From positions 744,001 to 808,000 of the forward strand of contig NZ_FNXG01000002.1 of assembly GCF_900108405.1 (NCBI RefSeq): a stretch of 64,000 nucleotides of DNA, in the 5' to 3' direction. The position numbers and the translations under genes were made by a program. Numbering within the stretch: position 1 is the stretch's first letter; every line of letters begins with the position of its first letter. Source of the DNA: Paracoccus alkenifer. GTDB lineage: Bacteria; Pseudomonadota; Alphaproteobacteria; Rhodobacterales; Rhodobacteraceae. This document shows positions 1 to 8,748 of this stretch, piece by piece. Under the pieces are notes generated by a model. The model made no database searches. It worked only from the letters and a program-made list of their open reading frames with translations, and was not told the DNA's origin.

Positions 1-574
1 TGACAACCTGGACATCGCCCAAACGGCGCGCCGCCTCGGCCACCAGCGCGTCATGGCGAGCGCCGTCGCCTGCCTTGAGCGCCTGAAGCGCGCCATCGGC
101 CAGCACAGTGTGGACGCGCGTTTTCCGGTTCTGGGCGTGGGCCATCTGCTCCAATTCGGCCCGAAGCGATGCCGCCGAAGGTTCGAAAGACACGATCAGG
201 CCAATCTCGCCGCCGATCGCAAGCGCCTGTTCAAAGGCCGCTTCATTCGGCCGCATGACCGGGATGGTCACCCGCGTTTTCACAGTGTCAATTGCCGGTC
301 CGAAAGCAGAGCAGGTAAAAAGGATACCGCTTGTTCGCCCGGCAAGCCCCTCGGCGCCGGCCGCATAATCGGCCAAGGTCGCAAAGCGCAGCCTCATCGC
401 CACGTCCAGCTCGCCAGCATGGGCGCGGTCGATCGCCAGCGAAGTATCCAGCAGGTCGAATGCGAAAGCTTCAGGCCATGCCTCGCGAAAGGCGGCGCGA
501 ACAGGAGCGACGGATTCCTCAAGAGCGTGGATCAGCGCGATGCGCGGCCCCGGGAACGTGGCGGAAACGGTCAA
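1..574 (-). CDS. Asp/Glu (hydantoin) racemase family protein, partial
   Basis: An open frame runs off the left edge, showing the first 191 residues. Cysteine 88, in the motif FTCSAFG, matches the first catalytic cysteine of cofactor-independent aspartate/glutamate/hydantoin racemases; the second would lie beyond the edge. The start is a TTG at 574 that overlaps the TGA of the upstream dehydrogenase gene (TTGA), preceded by GAGG at suitable spacing; no ATG is better placed. It is the last visible gene of the operon that includes hyuA and hyuB, so a hydantoin racemase role is plausible, though the family also contains maleate isomerases and other enzymes. Family is fairly sure, substrate is inference. 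Confidence 0.75.
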   Translation of the reverse strand, partial: MTVSATFPGPRIALIHALEESVAPVRAAFREAWPEAFAFDLLDTSLAIDRAHAGELDVAMRLRFATLADYAAGAEGLAGRTSGILFTCSAFGPAIDTVKTRVTIPVMRPNEAAFEQALAIGGEIGLIVSFEPSAASLRAELEQMAHAQNRKTRVHTVLADGALQALKAGDGARHDALVAEAARRLGDVQVV

Positions 575-1476
575 GAAATGTCCCTCGCCTTGATGGTCGC
601 GATAAGCCCCGCATCGCGTTCCGCCTCGAGCTCTGCCACACTGCGGCCTGCCGCCTCGGCCTCGACGCCGGCGATCAGCAGATCGCAGACCTCAGGGGTC
701 AGGACCGGCTTGCCGAGCGTCGACCAGCGGCGTTCCTGGCTGGGGCCGAGATGGCTGAGATAATGGGCCATTCCGCCCGGTCCCCCGCCCAGATGATAGG
801 CCATATGCGCCCCGACCACGGACCAGCGCAGGCCGGGCCCATGCACCAGCGCGGCGTCGACCTCGGCGACATCGGCGATCCCGTCGGCCACGATGTTGAC
901 CGCTTCTCGCCACAGCGCCGATGAAAGGCGGTTGGCGATGTGGCCCACCGCATCCCGCCGCAGTCGGACCGTTCGGCGGCCGAGATCTTGATAGAATGCC
1001 TCGGCACGGGACACCGTTGCGGGATCGCGGCCGAAGATCTCGACCAGCGGCATCAAGTGCGGTGGATTGAAAGGATGAGCGGTGACGAAACGCTGCGGAT
1101 GCGTCATCCCCACGGCGAGATCGCTCCAAACCAACGACGACGTGCTTGAGGCAATGATCGCATCGACCGGCGCCGCGGCATCGACACGGGTATAAAGCGC
1201 CCGCTTCAGCGGCACGTTCTCGGGGGCATTCTCTTGCACGAGGTCCACGCCCTGTGCCGCCTCTTCGGGTTCGGCACAGGATATCAGCCTGCCGCGACTG
1301 CGGCCTTTCCCCAAGCCCAATTCGACCAGTTGCGCCATTGGGAGAGCGATCCGGTCTGCAACCCCGTCGCGCGCCGTCGGGGACGGATCCCAGACGGCCA
1401 CGTCATGGCCGTGCACGAGAAAGAGCGCGGTCCAGCTGACCCCGATCAATCCGCAACCAAGAACAGCGACCTTCAT
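571..1476 (-). CDS. NAD-dependent 3-hydroxyacyl-CoA dehydrogenase family protein
   Basis: A 301-residue protein with an N-terminal Rossmann fold (GCGLIG at residues 7-12) and the family motif HPFNPP at 134-139, where His134 matches the catalytic histidine. Single-domain members of this length include L-carnitine dehydrogenase, L-gulonate dehydrogenase and 3-hydroxybutyryl-CoA dehydrogenases, so it probably oxidises a beta-hydroxy acid or its CoA ester with NAD. The ATG at 1476 is preferred over an upstream TTG because it opens directly on the Rossmann strand and has GAGG about ten bases upstream. It starts about 20 bases after the GntR gene and overlaps the racemase gene by four bases, so it belongs to the hyu/liv operon. 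Confidence 0.85.
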   Translation of the reverse strand: MKVAVLGCGLIGVSWTALFLVHGHDVAVWDPSPTARDGVADRIALPMAQLVELGLGKGRSRGRLISCAEPEEAAQGVDLVQENAPENVPLKRALYTRVDAAAPVDAIIASSTSSLVWSDLAVGMTHPQRFVTAHPFNPPHLMPLVEIFGRDPATVSRAEAFYQDLGRRTVRLRRDAVGHIANRLSSALWREAVNIVADGIADVAEVDAALVHGPGLRWSVVGAHMAYHLGGGPGGMAHYLSHLGPSQERRWSTLGKPVLTPEVCDLLIAGVEAEAAGRSVAELEAERDAGLIATIKARDIS

Positions 1477-1496
1477 CTGCGTCACGCCTCTTCTCC

Positions 1497-2225
1497 TCAA
1501 TCAATCTCAAGGCCGGATGCCGCAGGCAGGGTCTCTTCCTCTGCGAACTCGCCATGCGTCGACAGGAACGCCATGCCCGAAAGGATGTCTCGAGCGATAG
1601 CTTCACCCGCGGCCTCTCCGTCGCCCCGCTCGAGTGCCGCGATAGCCTCGTCGTGGAAGTTCGCTTCGATCATGCGGTCCAGACCCTTGTTCAGGTGTCG
1701 CAGGAAAGGACCGGCCTGGAGCCACATCAGACGGATCAGCGATTGCAGCGTCTGGGACGGGCAATAACGATAGATCGCAAACTTCAGTCTTTGGTTATGG
1801 TCCAGATAGTCCTCGATTGCATTTTCCGAAATAGCCCGGTCAAGACCTGCGGCCTCATCGTAGAGCTCGTCGAAGCCAGCGGCATCGATCAAGCCGCAGG
1901 CTTCGGATGCCGCCGCCCGCTCAAGCAATGCGCGCGCTTTCATGACCTCTTGAAACTTGCGCAAGCTGATGAGCGGCACCGAGAAGGTCCCGTTCAAATT
2001 CTTCACCAGCGCGCCTTCGGCCAACAGTCGTCCTAAGGCGGCGCGCACAGGCATGTCTGATGTGCCGAGCTTTGCGGCCAGCTTACGGGACGTGACTTTT
2101 TCGCCTGGCGCAAAACCCCCTCGCATCAATACATCGCGCAGTTGGCGATAGACTTGATCCTGGACCGAATAGTCCTCGATTTTCGACAGCGTTGCGGCCG
2201 ATGGGGCAGTCGGTTGTCTGGTCAT
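1497..2225 (-). CDS. GntR family regulator, FadR/FCD subfamily
   Basis: A 242-residue regulator with an N-terminal winged helix-turn-helix at about residues 22-85 (recognition helix near GTSDMPVRAALGRL) and a helical FCD ligand-binding domain at about 90-225. Usual FCD metal ligands look partly replaced: the expected Phe-His pair reads LK around LDHNQRLKFA and the last histidine is Asp in ARDIL. The effector may therefore bind without metal. The gene overlaps the end of the livM-like gene by four bases and lies inside the operon, so it probably controls the transporter and catabolic genes in response to the substrate. Confidence 0.88.
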   Translation of the reverse strand: MTRQPTAPSAATLSKIEDYSVQDQVYRQLRDVLMRGGFAPGEKVTSRKLAAKLGTSDMPVRAALGRLLAEGALVKNLNGTFSVPLISLRKFQEVMKARALLERAAASEACGLIDAAGFDELYDEAAGLDRAISENAIEDYLDHNQRLKFAIYRYCPSQTLQSLIRLMWLQAGPFLRHLNKGLDRMIEANFHDEAIAALERGDGEAAGEAIARDILSGMAFLSTHGEFAEEETLPAASGLEID

Positions 2226-3277
2226 CTTCTTTCACCCACCTCTAGTTCCCCCACGAGTCCTTGTGGCCGGAAAATCAGAATCGAAAGCAGCACAATGGCC
2301 AGAACGATTTCCCGGGTTCCCTCAGGTGCTTGCAAAAGATTGTCGCCCACCGAAATGCCCCGCTCGAACACTTGGATACATTCTCGCAGCGCCGCCACGA
2401 ACAGCGCACCGACCACCGCGCCAGTCAACGATCTTAGTCCGCCTACAACCAGCATCGCCAAGGTCAGGAAGGTCATATCGAGCCAGAACATACTGACGGA
2501 AATTGTGCCCAGGAAATGCCCGTAGAGAACGCCGCCAAGGCCAGCCACAAAGCCGCTGATCGTAAAGGCAACAAGCTTTTGCGTCCAAGCGTTCACACCT
2601 GACGCACGTGCAGCGGCCTCGTCTTCGCGCACGGCACGCAGACGCAGGCCGTACGAGGACACCCTGTAAAGCGTCGCGATCAGGATCGCGACGGCCGCTG
2701 CGCCAAGCGCGACCCAAAGCGTGACATAGGTTGGCAAGCCGACGATGGCGCTTTGACCGGCGGTCCAGCCATCCCAGTTCTCATAGGCGGTCTTGAACAC
2801 AAATAGGACAGACAGCAGCGCGATCGAGGCGGCGGTCCCTGACAAGCGCATCAGCGCCACTCCAAGGATCAGCGCGACAAATCCCGCCAAGGTCGCCGCC
2901 AGCAAGGCAGCCAACCCCAGCGGCACCTGCGCAGTGGCCATCCAGACAGGGAGCTCCGGCATAAAGATCAGCCGCATCGGGCCGCAGCAGGTCTGCCATG
3001 CCGAGGCGTAGGCACCGATCAGCGCGAATGTGACATGTCCGAAAGATACGATACCCGAGTTTCCGATGAAAATCGAAAGACCCGCCACCAGCACCACATA
3101 GATCAGCGCCTCGGTCATGATGCTTTCGAGGCGCGGCGCCCCTGTCAATGCAATGATGATGCAAAGCACCAATAGCGGAACGATCAGCGCTGCCGACGGG
3201 CGCGCCACCCGTCCGATCCAGAGCAATGAGGCTGCTGCTGCCGGCGAAGAGCGACGAGGATCCACGGAATCTGTCAT
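2222..3277 (-). CDS. Branched-chain amino acid type ABC transporter permease (LivM family)
   Basis: A 351-residue, very hydrophobic inner-membrane protein with about nine predicted membrane segments, typical of LivM. The cytoplasmic loop around SYGLRLRAVREDEAAARASG matches the family EAA-like loop that contacts the ATPases. It should form the translocation channel with the LivH-like protein of the next gene upstream. Four-base overlaps occur at both ends (with the livH-like and GntR genes), indicating translational coupling. LivM-type systems carry many amides, ureas and amino acid derivatives, so the name does not fix the substrate; the hydantoinase genes suggest a hydantoin- or lactam-like solute. 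Confidence 0.92.
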   Translation of the reverse strand: MTDSVDPRRSSPAAAASLLWIGRVARPSAALIVPLLVLCIIIALTGAPRLESIMTEALIYVVLVAGLSIFIGNSGIVSFGHVTFALIGAYASAWQTCCGPMRLIFMPELPVWMATAQVPLGLAALLAATLAGFVALILGVALMRLSGTAASIALLSVLFVFKTAYENWDGWTAGQSAIVGLPTYVTLWVALGAAAVAILIATLYRVSSYGLRLRAVREDEAAARASGVNAWTQKLVAFTISGFVAGLGGVLYGHFLGTISVSMFWLDMTFLTLAMLVVGGLRSLTGAVVGALFVAALRECIQVFERGISVGDNLLQAPEGTREIVLAIVLLSILIFRPQGLVGELEVGERR

Positions 3278-4191
3278 ATCCGTTCCAGCCTTTTCGAAGA
3301 GGAGAAGATACCCTGCGGACGCACCAGCAGGACCAGCACCACGAGCCCGTAGAGGAAGGCATCGCGCGAGGCCCGCAATTCCGGAGGCAGCAGAGCCTGA
3401 AGGAATGCCGAGGCGAACCCAAGCGTCAGCCCGCCCATCATAGCGCCCCAGAGACTGCCTATTCCGCCCAGCACCGTCCCGACAAACCCTGCAATCGCCA
3501 GGGGAACGCCCATGCGGTAATCAAGAACACCGGTCTTGGCGACATAGAGAAGCGAGACTGCACCGGCGAGCACACCAGAGACCGCGAAGGCATAGGCAAT
3601 GACTCGGTTGGCCTTCACCCCCAGAAGCCGAGCCATTACGAAATCTTCAGAGGCCGATCGGATCTCACGCCCCGGGCGAGTAAAGCCAAGGAATACAACC
3701 AGCAGAATGAAAAGAACCGCCGTCACCGCTACTGTCACGATGTCGATAAGCGGCAGGCGCACGTCTCCTACAGAGACATACCCCCTCAGCCCATCCAGGA
3801 TGTTAACCGACTTAGGCCGCCCGGTGTGAATGAAAAGGATTACATTCTGGATAAGAAAACTGATTGCGAAGGACGAGATCAGCAGACTCGCACCATCGGC
3901 GTGACGTTCGCGCAAGGGCCGGAACGCAAAGCGTTCGGTCGCAAGCATCATCAGGACGACAAATCCGATGGTCATAGGCACCATCAGCCAGACACTGAAC
4001 GCGCCGAGATACGGTTCAGCGACTTCTGCCGCAGAGGGAACGACCAGTGCGTAGGCGCCAATCGTGATCAGGTCGCCATGGGCGAAATTGATCATCCGCA
4101 TGACCCCGAAGACGAGGCCGATGCCCAGAGCAACAAGCGCATAGGCGCCGCCAAGGCTCAGAGCATCCACCAGTAGCTGAACCCAATTCAT
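3274..4191 (-). CDS. Branched-chain amino acid type ABC transporter permease (LivH family)
   Basis: A 305-residue permease with eight or so hydrophobic segments and the LivH pattern: an N-terminal segment rich in Gly/Ala (LSLGGAYALVALGIGLVFG), then the motif MINFAHGDLITIGAY near residues 33-47, conserved in LivH proteins. It pairs with the LivM-like permease and the LivF/LivG-like ATPases of the same operon to form a high-affinity importer. Start and stop overlap both neighbours by four bases (ATGA), so the five transporter genes are probably translated as a unit. Substrate is not predictable from the permease alone. Confidence 0.92.
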   Translation of the reverse strand: MNWVQLLVDALSLGGAYALVALGIGLVFGVMRMINFAHGDLITIGAYALVVPSAAEVAEPYLGAFSVWLMVPMTIGFVVLMMLATERFAFRPLRERHADGASLLISSFAISFLIQNVILFIHTGRPKSVNILDGLRGYVSVGDVRLPLIDIVTVAVTAVLFILLVVFLGFTRPGREIRSASEDFVMARLLGVKANRVIAYAFAVSGVLAGAVSLLYVAKTGVLDYRMGVPLAIAGFVGTVLGGIGSLWGAMMGGLTLGFASAFLQALLPPELRASRDAFLYGLVVLVLLVRPQGIFSSSKRLERI

Positions 4192-4907
4192 CGCGTTCCG
4201 ACCTCTCCGAAATAAGCAGCTTCGAACCCGGCATTCGACGTAAGTTCATCGACCGGTCCCTCCATCACGACACCGCCGGAGCGCACAAGATACAACCGGT
4301 CCGCAAGCGCCAGCGCACGCCGGCTGCTTTGTTCAACCACCAGGATCGTTACGCCCTCTTGCCGAAGCCGGACAAAGGTGCTGAAGACCAGGTCGACAAA
4401 TTGCGGTGCGAGACCAAGGGACGGCTCGTCAACAATAAGCAACCTGGGGCCCGTCATCATCGCCCGCGCAATGGCAAGCTGTTGCTGCTCGCCGCCCGAC
4501 ATCTGGCCAGCGGGCTGATCCCGGCGTTGCTCAAGGATCGGAAACAACTCATACATACGGTCGAGCGACTGGGCTTGCTGTCCCCGTTTCCTGGCCAGGG
4601 GGGCACCGATCAGCAGGTTCTCGCGCACCGACATGCGGCCGAAAATACGGCGCCCCTCGGGAACGAGGCTGACGCCCATCGCGGCAACGGCCTCGGGCGT
4701 CGTCCGGGAAATGTCGACGCCATCCAGCAGGATCTGGCCGGAAGTCAGCCGCTTCACCCCGGCGATCGTCATGGCGGTGGTCGACTTTCCGGCACCGTTG
4801 GGGCCGACCATGCATACGACTTCGCCTTGCGCGATTTCGATGTTCAGACCACGGACCGCGGGCACCTTGTGATAGTCCACGCGCAGGTTCTTGACCTCGA
4901 GTAACAT
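4188..4907 (-). CDS. Branched-chain amino acid type ABC transporter ATPase (LivF family)
   Basis: A 239-residue ABC ATPase with Walker A (GPNGAGKST), the signature MSGGEQQQLAIARAMM and Walker B (LLIVDEPSLGLAP) in the usual order. It drives import through the LivH/LivM-like channel. The frame stays open to a TTG at 4934, but the ATG at 4907 is chosen because the family begins MLLEVKNL and this ATG follows the livG-like stop by one base. A clear ribosome-binding site is not visible, which fits translation coupled to the upstream gene. The LivF assignment rather than LivG rests on length and on the SLGLAP motif. Confidence 0.92.
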   Translation of the reverse strand: MLLEVKNLRVDYHKVPAVRGLNIEIAQGEVVCMVGPNGAGKSTTAMTIAGVKRLTSGQILLDGVDISRTTPEAVAAMGVSLVPEGRRIFGRMSVRENLLIGAPLARKRGQQAQSLDRMYELFPILEQRRDQPAGQMSGGEQQQLAIARAMMTGPRLLIVDEPSLGLAPQFVDLVFSTFVRLRQEGVTILVVEQSSRRALALADRLYLVRSGGVVMEGPVDELTSNAGFEAAYFGEVGTR

Positions 4908-4908
4908 C

Positions 4909-5628
4909 TCAGTGGCCCCCCAGATAGGATTCAATTACGTCCGGGTTGCGGCGAATTTCCTCGCGCGGCCCAGAAGCAAGCGTCCGCCCGCCGCGCAAAA
5001 CATGCAGCCGTTCGCAAACCGCCATTACCACGGGCATATTGTGCTCGATCAAAAGAACTCCGCAGCCGTATTGGGCGGGGATGCGTGCGATGAGTTCGAC
5101 GAGCTGCGCGCCCTCGACATCATTCATCCCGGCCGCCGGCTCATCAAGCATAAGAAACTTCGGCTCAAGCGCGAGGGCCCGGGCGATGCCGACCAATCGC
5201 TCCTGCGTGTAGGGCAAGGAACCTGCAATTCTATCGGACTCTTCTGCAAGCCCCACGAATTCCAATGCGCGCTGCGCGGCCTGCTCACCCTCGACGCTGC
5301 CCGCATGATGCGCAAATACCGGCACCTGGACATTCTCGCGTACAGTCATTCGCTGGAAAAGTCGTACGGACTGGAAAGTGCGCACGATACCGCGACGCGC
5401 CAATACATCCGGCCGCGCACGGGTCAGGTCGATTTCGTTGACTTTTACGGTCCCGCCGGAGGGTCGTGTGAACCCGGACAGCACATTGACCAGCGTGGTC
5501 TTTCCGGCCCCATTGGGGCCGAGAAGTCCCAGGATTTCTCCCTGGTCGAGGGAAATGCTGACGTCCTCCAGTGCCGTCAGCCCATGGAAACGGACCGTCA
5601 CGCTTTGCGTGGTTAGGCGTGCTGACAT
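4909..5628 (-). CDS. Branched-chain amino acid type ABC transporter ATPase (LivG family)
   Basis: A 239-residue ABC ATPase with Walker A (GPNGAGKTT), a LivG-type Walker B followed by the subgroup motif DEPAAGMN, and the H-loop in LLIEHNMPVVM. The ABC signature is unorthodox (LPYTQERLVGIARAL), as is common in LivG proteins, where LSGGQ is replaced. It partners the LivF-like ATPase encoded immediately downstream. It lies 59 bases beyond the binding-protein gene, separated by a small hairpin that may lower its expression relative to the binding protein. Confidence 0.92.
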   Translation of the reverse strand: MSARLTTQSVTVRFHGLTALEDVSISLDQGEILGLLGPNGAGKTTLVNVLSGFTRPSGGTVKVNEIDLTRARPDVLARRGIVRTFQSVRLFQRMTVRENVQVPVFAHHAGSVEGEQAAQRALEFVGLAEESDRIAGSLPYTQERLVGIARALALEPKFLMLDEPAAGMNDVEGAQLVELIARIPAQYGCGVLLIEHNMPVVMAVCERLHVLRGGRTLASGPREEIRRNPDVIESYLGGH

Positions 5629-5650
5629 GTCTAACTCCCTGCTGGAATGC

Positions 5651-5673
5651 CGGACGGGAGCATTGCCCGTCCG
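5651..5673 (-). terminator. Intra-operon hairpin after the binding-protein gene
   Basis: The arms CGGACGGG and CCCGTCCG form an eight-base-pair stem around a seven-base loop, in the 59-base gap between the solute-binding protein gene and the livG-like gene. No T-run follows on the minus strand, so it is more likely a transcript-stabilising or partial-attenuation structure than a full terminator. Such hairpins behind binding-protein genes commonly give an excess of the periplasmic protein over the membrane components. Confidence 0.5.
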
Positions 5674-5687
5674 CCAACCTTTTCTGC

Positions 5688-6893
5688 TTACTCGACCGGC
5701 ATATAGTCGCCCGTGGCCATGTCATAATAGCCAAGAGCCGTGGTCTTTCCGTCGGTCGTGGACATGAACAACATTGGGCGTTCATCATTACTGTGTTTTT
5801 CGGGGGTGAAAGTAGTGGGGCCAACCAGCAGGTCTTCGCCCGAGAAACTTTCAAGTGCCGCACGAACCTCGTCCGTTTCAAAGCTACCGGCCTTTTCGAC
5901 AGCCCGCGACCACGCCTCAATCACGGAATAGCCAGTAATGCCCTGCCCCGACGCCGGCAATTCACCATAGATTGTCTCGTATTGTTCATAGAACGCCCGG
6001 TTGCGTGCCCTCGGATCCTCGACGCCGGCATCGGCCGCGTTGCTCAGGTGGAAATAGTTTGAAAGGCCCGGAACGGCCGAATGCCAGGAACTCGAATCGC
6101 CCCCCGTGCCAGCAAGAATCGGAATGTCGATTCCGGCCGAACGGAACTGGCGGATCGTGCTGGCGAGACCCGGCGGAACACTGCACAACATCATCATGTC
6201 GGCCGGCTTATCCAACGCCTTATAGCGCGAGATCTGCGACGATACAGTTACGTCGGCATTCTTGAACTCATCCTGAAGCACAATCGAGTCGGCGCCCGCA
6301 AGTTCTGTCCAGCGTTCGACAAAACCCGCGCAAAGCGACTTGTCATATTGAATGAACGTATCCAGCAATACATAGGCGGCCTTCCAACCCTGCTTCTTGA
6401 AAGCCCAGTCTGCCAACATGCGGCCGGTGCCGTCGGCTTCGGTTGCCATGGTGAAGACATTGTTCCCGATTGTCAGGTCGCCTAGCTTATCATCCCCCCC
6501 GCAGCTGGAAATCGCAATCACGCCAGCCTGTTGCGCCACAAGCGCCGCCGGGGCACCCATATCGAAATCACAGGCAACCATGATCATTTTGGCACCTTGC
6601 CCCACCAGCTCCTGGGCGGCGCGTGCGGTTTCGGCCTGGTCGGTCTTGGTGTCGATGTGGACAAGCTTCAACTTGTGGCCCAGCAATCCACCCTTTGCGT
6701 TGATTTCGTCCACAGCCAACCGGGCCGCCCGCGTCGAATTGGTGTCAAAGGCCGCCATCCAACCACTGAAAGAGGTCGCCGCACCGACGATGATATCTTC
6801 GGCCTTGACTTGGGTGGTGGAAGCAATCGCCACCGAAGCAGCCAGCAAGGCCATTTGTGGTGTGCGGTGCGGCATACGAACCTTACGCATCAT
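5688..6893 (-). CDS. Periplasmic substrate-binding protein of the amino acid/amide type
   Basis: A 401-residue type I periplasmic binding protein (LivJ-like, Peripla_BP_6). It begins with a signal peptide of about 31 residues: a basic start, a hydrophobic stretch (MALLAASVAIAS) and a likely cleavage after TTQVKA. The ATG at 6893, with AGGAGA about seven bases upstream, is preferred; the frame runs further upstream but adds a polar stretch before the signal peptide. A second ATG follows directly. It delivers the substrate to the LivHMGF-like importer encoded downstream and sits just after hyuB, so the ligand is probably the substrate of the hydantoinase-like enzyme. Confidence 0.9.
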   Translation of the reverse strand: MMRKVRMPHRTPQMALLAASVAIASTTQVKAEDIIVGAATSFSGWMAAFDTNSTRAARLAVDEINAKGGLLGHKLKLVHIDTKTDQAETARAAQELVGQGAKMIMVACDFDMGAPAALVAQQAGVIAISSCGGDDKLGDLTIGNNVFTMATEADGTGRMLADWAFKKQGWKAAYVLLDTFIQYDKSLCAGFVERWTELAGADSIVLQDEFKNADVTVSSQISRYKALDKPADMMMLCSVPPGLASTIRQFRSAGIDIPILAGTGGDSSSWHSAVPGLSNYFHLSNAADAGVEDPRARNRAFYEQYETIYGELPASGQGITGYSVIEAWSRAVEKAGSFETDEVRAALESFSGEDLLVGPTTFTPEKHSNDERPMLFMSTTDGKTTALGYYDMATGDYMPVE

Positions 6894-6967
6894 TATGACT
6901 TCTCCTGTTGTCTTGATTTTTCTATTGTTTTCTTTGATTTCTGAGCGGTTTCCACTCACTTATCTGG

Positions 6968-8734
6968 CTATGCGCCAGCGCGCTCTCTGGCGGATTGCGT
7001 GGCGTCCATATCCAGCCCGCCACTGCGATCAAGCGTCACGCCATAGACCTCGCGGGCACGCTGTTCGCTTACCCAGCCATCTTGCACGTCCTTGAGAACG
7101 CGATGCGGATCCCGCGCCAGGGGCGAGCCATATCCGCCGCCGCCGCAGCAGATGGAAATGATCGCCTCTCCTTCGTGGATGCGGACTGTGGCCGCCGCGG
7201 GCAGCGCCTCGGTGGCGCCGTCCTTCTTGCGACGGAACTGGTTCGATCCGCCACCCACGCCACCGCCATGCACGCCACGAGGAGGGTTCAGTCGACCGTC
7301 ACTGCAATAGGCCACGTCGATGTCGCAGCCGACCGGGCTGAATTCGACGAGCAGGCTCGGCGCACCGATATGGCGCCCGGCTCCTTCGGTGTCGGGCAGG
7401 ATACGACGTTCCTGCACCAGAATCGGCTGATAGAGCTCGTCCAACTCGACGCTGTCGATGAAGCACATGCCCCCGTTGCCAACATGCAGATAGGTCAGCC
7501 ACGCATCCTCGTACGGTGTGCCCGCGCCGGTGGTGCAGCCGAGGAAAATCTGATTGACGAAGGGGTCGCCGGTGCGCGGGTCCAGACCCGAAACCACCGC
7601 CGACGATGGGGGAATAAACGCTCCGAACTCGGCTGTTCCGAAGCCTTCGCCAAATTGCGCAATCGAGAGTGCAACAGCATGGGTGACGCGATCCGCGACG
7701 TTGGTCGTCGAAACGGAACAACTGGTCGGATGCACCGGAATCCCCGCTACCGAGTTCTTTTTAAGCAGGATTTCCACTCTTCTAAAACTGCCGGCGTTGC
7801 GCGGAATATCCCCCCCGATGCTGTTGAAGAGCGCGATGAGGCAGGCTGATCGGGCGCAGGCTTCACTGAGGTTGAGGCCGCACGGCAGGGCGTCGATATT
7901 GTCCCTCAGGTCGATAGTGACCCTGCCCTCATCGGGACGCGATGTTACCGTAGCGTTGATGCGGATGCCTTCAGGCGGAGTTCCCGGAATCGGATCATGG
8001 GTGCTTGACGCCGTGGCAACGCCCTCGGGCAATGTCGCAAGCCGTGCCGCCATGCGCTGTTCGCTGTAATCGAACCACTGGCCGCAGAACGCCTCGAGCT
8101 TGTCCCAGCCGACCTCGGATCCAAGACGCAGGATCTCCTGCTCTCCGATGCGGGCCGAGCCGATCATGGCCAGGAAGTCACCCTTCCACTGCTCGGGCAC
8201 GCGGATACGCATTTCGCACATGCGCACCATGTCGTCGATGGTGCGATAGTTCTCTTGCACCCGCACTGCCGGAAAGATCAGCGCCCCCTCGGCGTAGACG
8301 TCGGGTGCGGTGCCCATGTAGGTAGTCGGCTCGGCGTTACCACAATCGGCCTGGTGTGCCTTGGTCAGCACGGTAAAGCGGTGCTTGCCGGAATCGTCAA
8401 TCACTGGAATGAGCAGCACATGGTCCGCAGCATGTGAGCTGCCGTGATAAGGCGAATTGTGGAGGAAGGCGTCTCCGCGCCGCAAGTCGGGATGAAAGTC
8501 CTTCATTGACTGCGCCATCATGTCCGGCCCGACCAGAACGTGGATCGGCAGGCTGTCTGCGGTAGCCAAGAGCTGGCAGTCAGCGGTCACGATGCAGCAG
8601 GAAAAATCACGCGCCCTGTTCAAAACGCCCGACCGACCTGTTCGGTAGAGCGTGTTGGTCATCTTCCGTGCAATGCCTTCGAAGCGATTGATCAGGATTG
8701 CCAGCTCAGCGCCGTTGAGAACATTATTTTCCAT
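6968..8734 (-). CDS. hyuB: Hydantoinase B / oxoprolinase family subunit
   Basis: A 588-residue HyuB-type subunit. Family landmarks are visible: NSPYHGSSHAADH at residues 93-105 near the N terminus and a C-terminal glycine-rich stretch (GGGGYGSPLARDPHRV). HyuA and HyuB together form ATP-dependent cyclic amidases (N-methylhydantoinase, 5-oxoprolinase) or carboxylases such as acetophenone and acetone carboxylase, so the reaction cannot be fixed from one subunit. The ATG at 8734 has GGAG eight bases upstream; an in-frame GTG at 8752 overlapping the hyuA stop is the alternative. The neighbouring importer of amino acid/amide type favours a hydantoinase- or lactamase-like role. Confidence 0.88.
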   Translation of the reverse strand: MENNVLNGAELAILINRFEGIARKMTNTLYRTGRSGVLNRARDFSCCIVTADCQLLATADSLPIHVLVGPDMMAQSMKDFHPDLRRGDAFLHNSPYHGSSHAADHVLLIPVIDDSGKHRFTVLTKAHQADCGNAEPTTYMGTAPDVYAEGALIFPAVRVQENYRTIDDMVRMCEMRIRVPEQWKGDFLAMIGSARIGEQEILRLGSEVGWDKLEAFCGQWFDYSEQRMAARLATLPEGVATASSTHDPIPGTPPEGIRINATVTSRPDEGRVTIDLRDNIDALPCGLNLSEACARSACLIALFNSIGGDIPRNAGSFRRVEILLKKNSVAGIPVHPTSCSVSTTNVADRVTHAVALSIAQFGEGFGTAEFGAFIPPSSAVVSGLDPRTGDPFVNQIFLGCTTGAGTPYEDAWLTYLHVGNGGMCFIDSVELDELYQPILVQERRILPDTEGAGRHIGAPSLLVEFSPVGCDIDVAYCSDGRLNPPRGVHGGGVGGGSNQFRRKKDGATEALPAAATVRIHEGEAIISICCGGGGYGSPLARDPHRVLKDVQDGWVSEQRAREVYGVTLDRSGGLDMDATQSARERAGA

Positions 8735-8748
8735 TGGTTCGGCTCCGA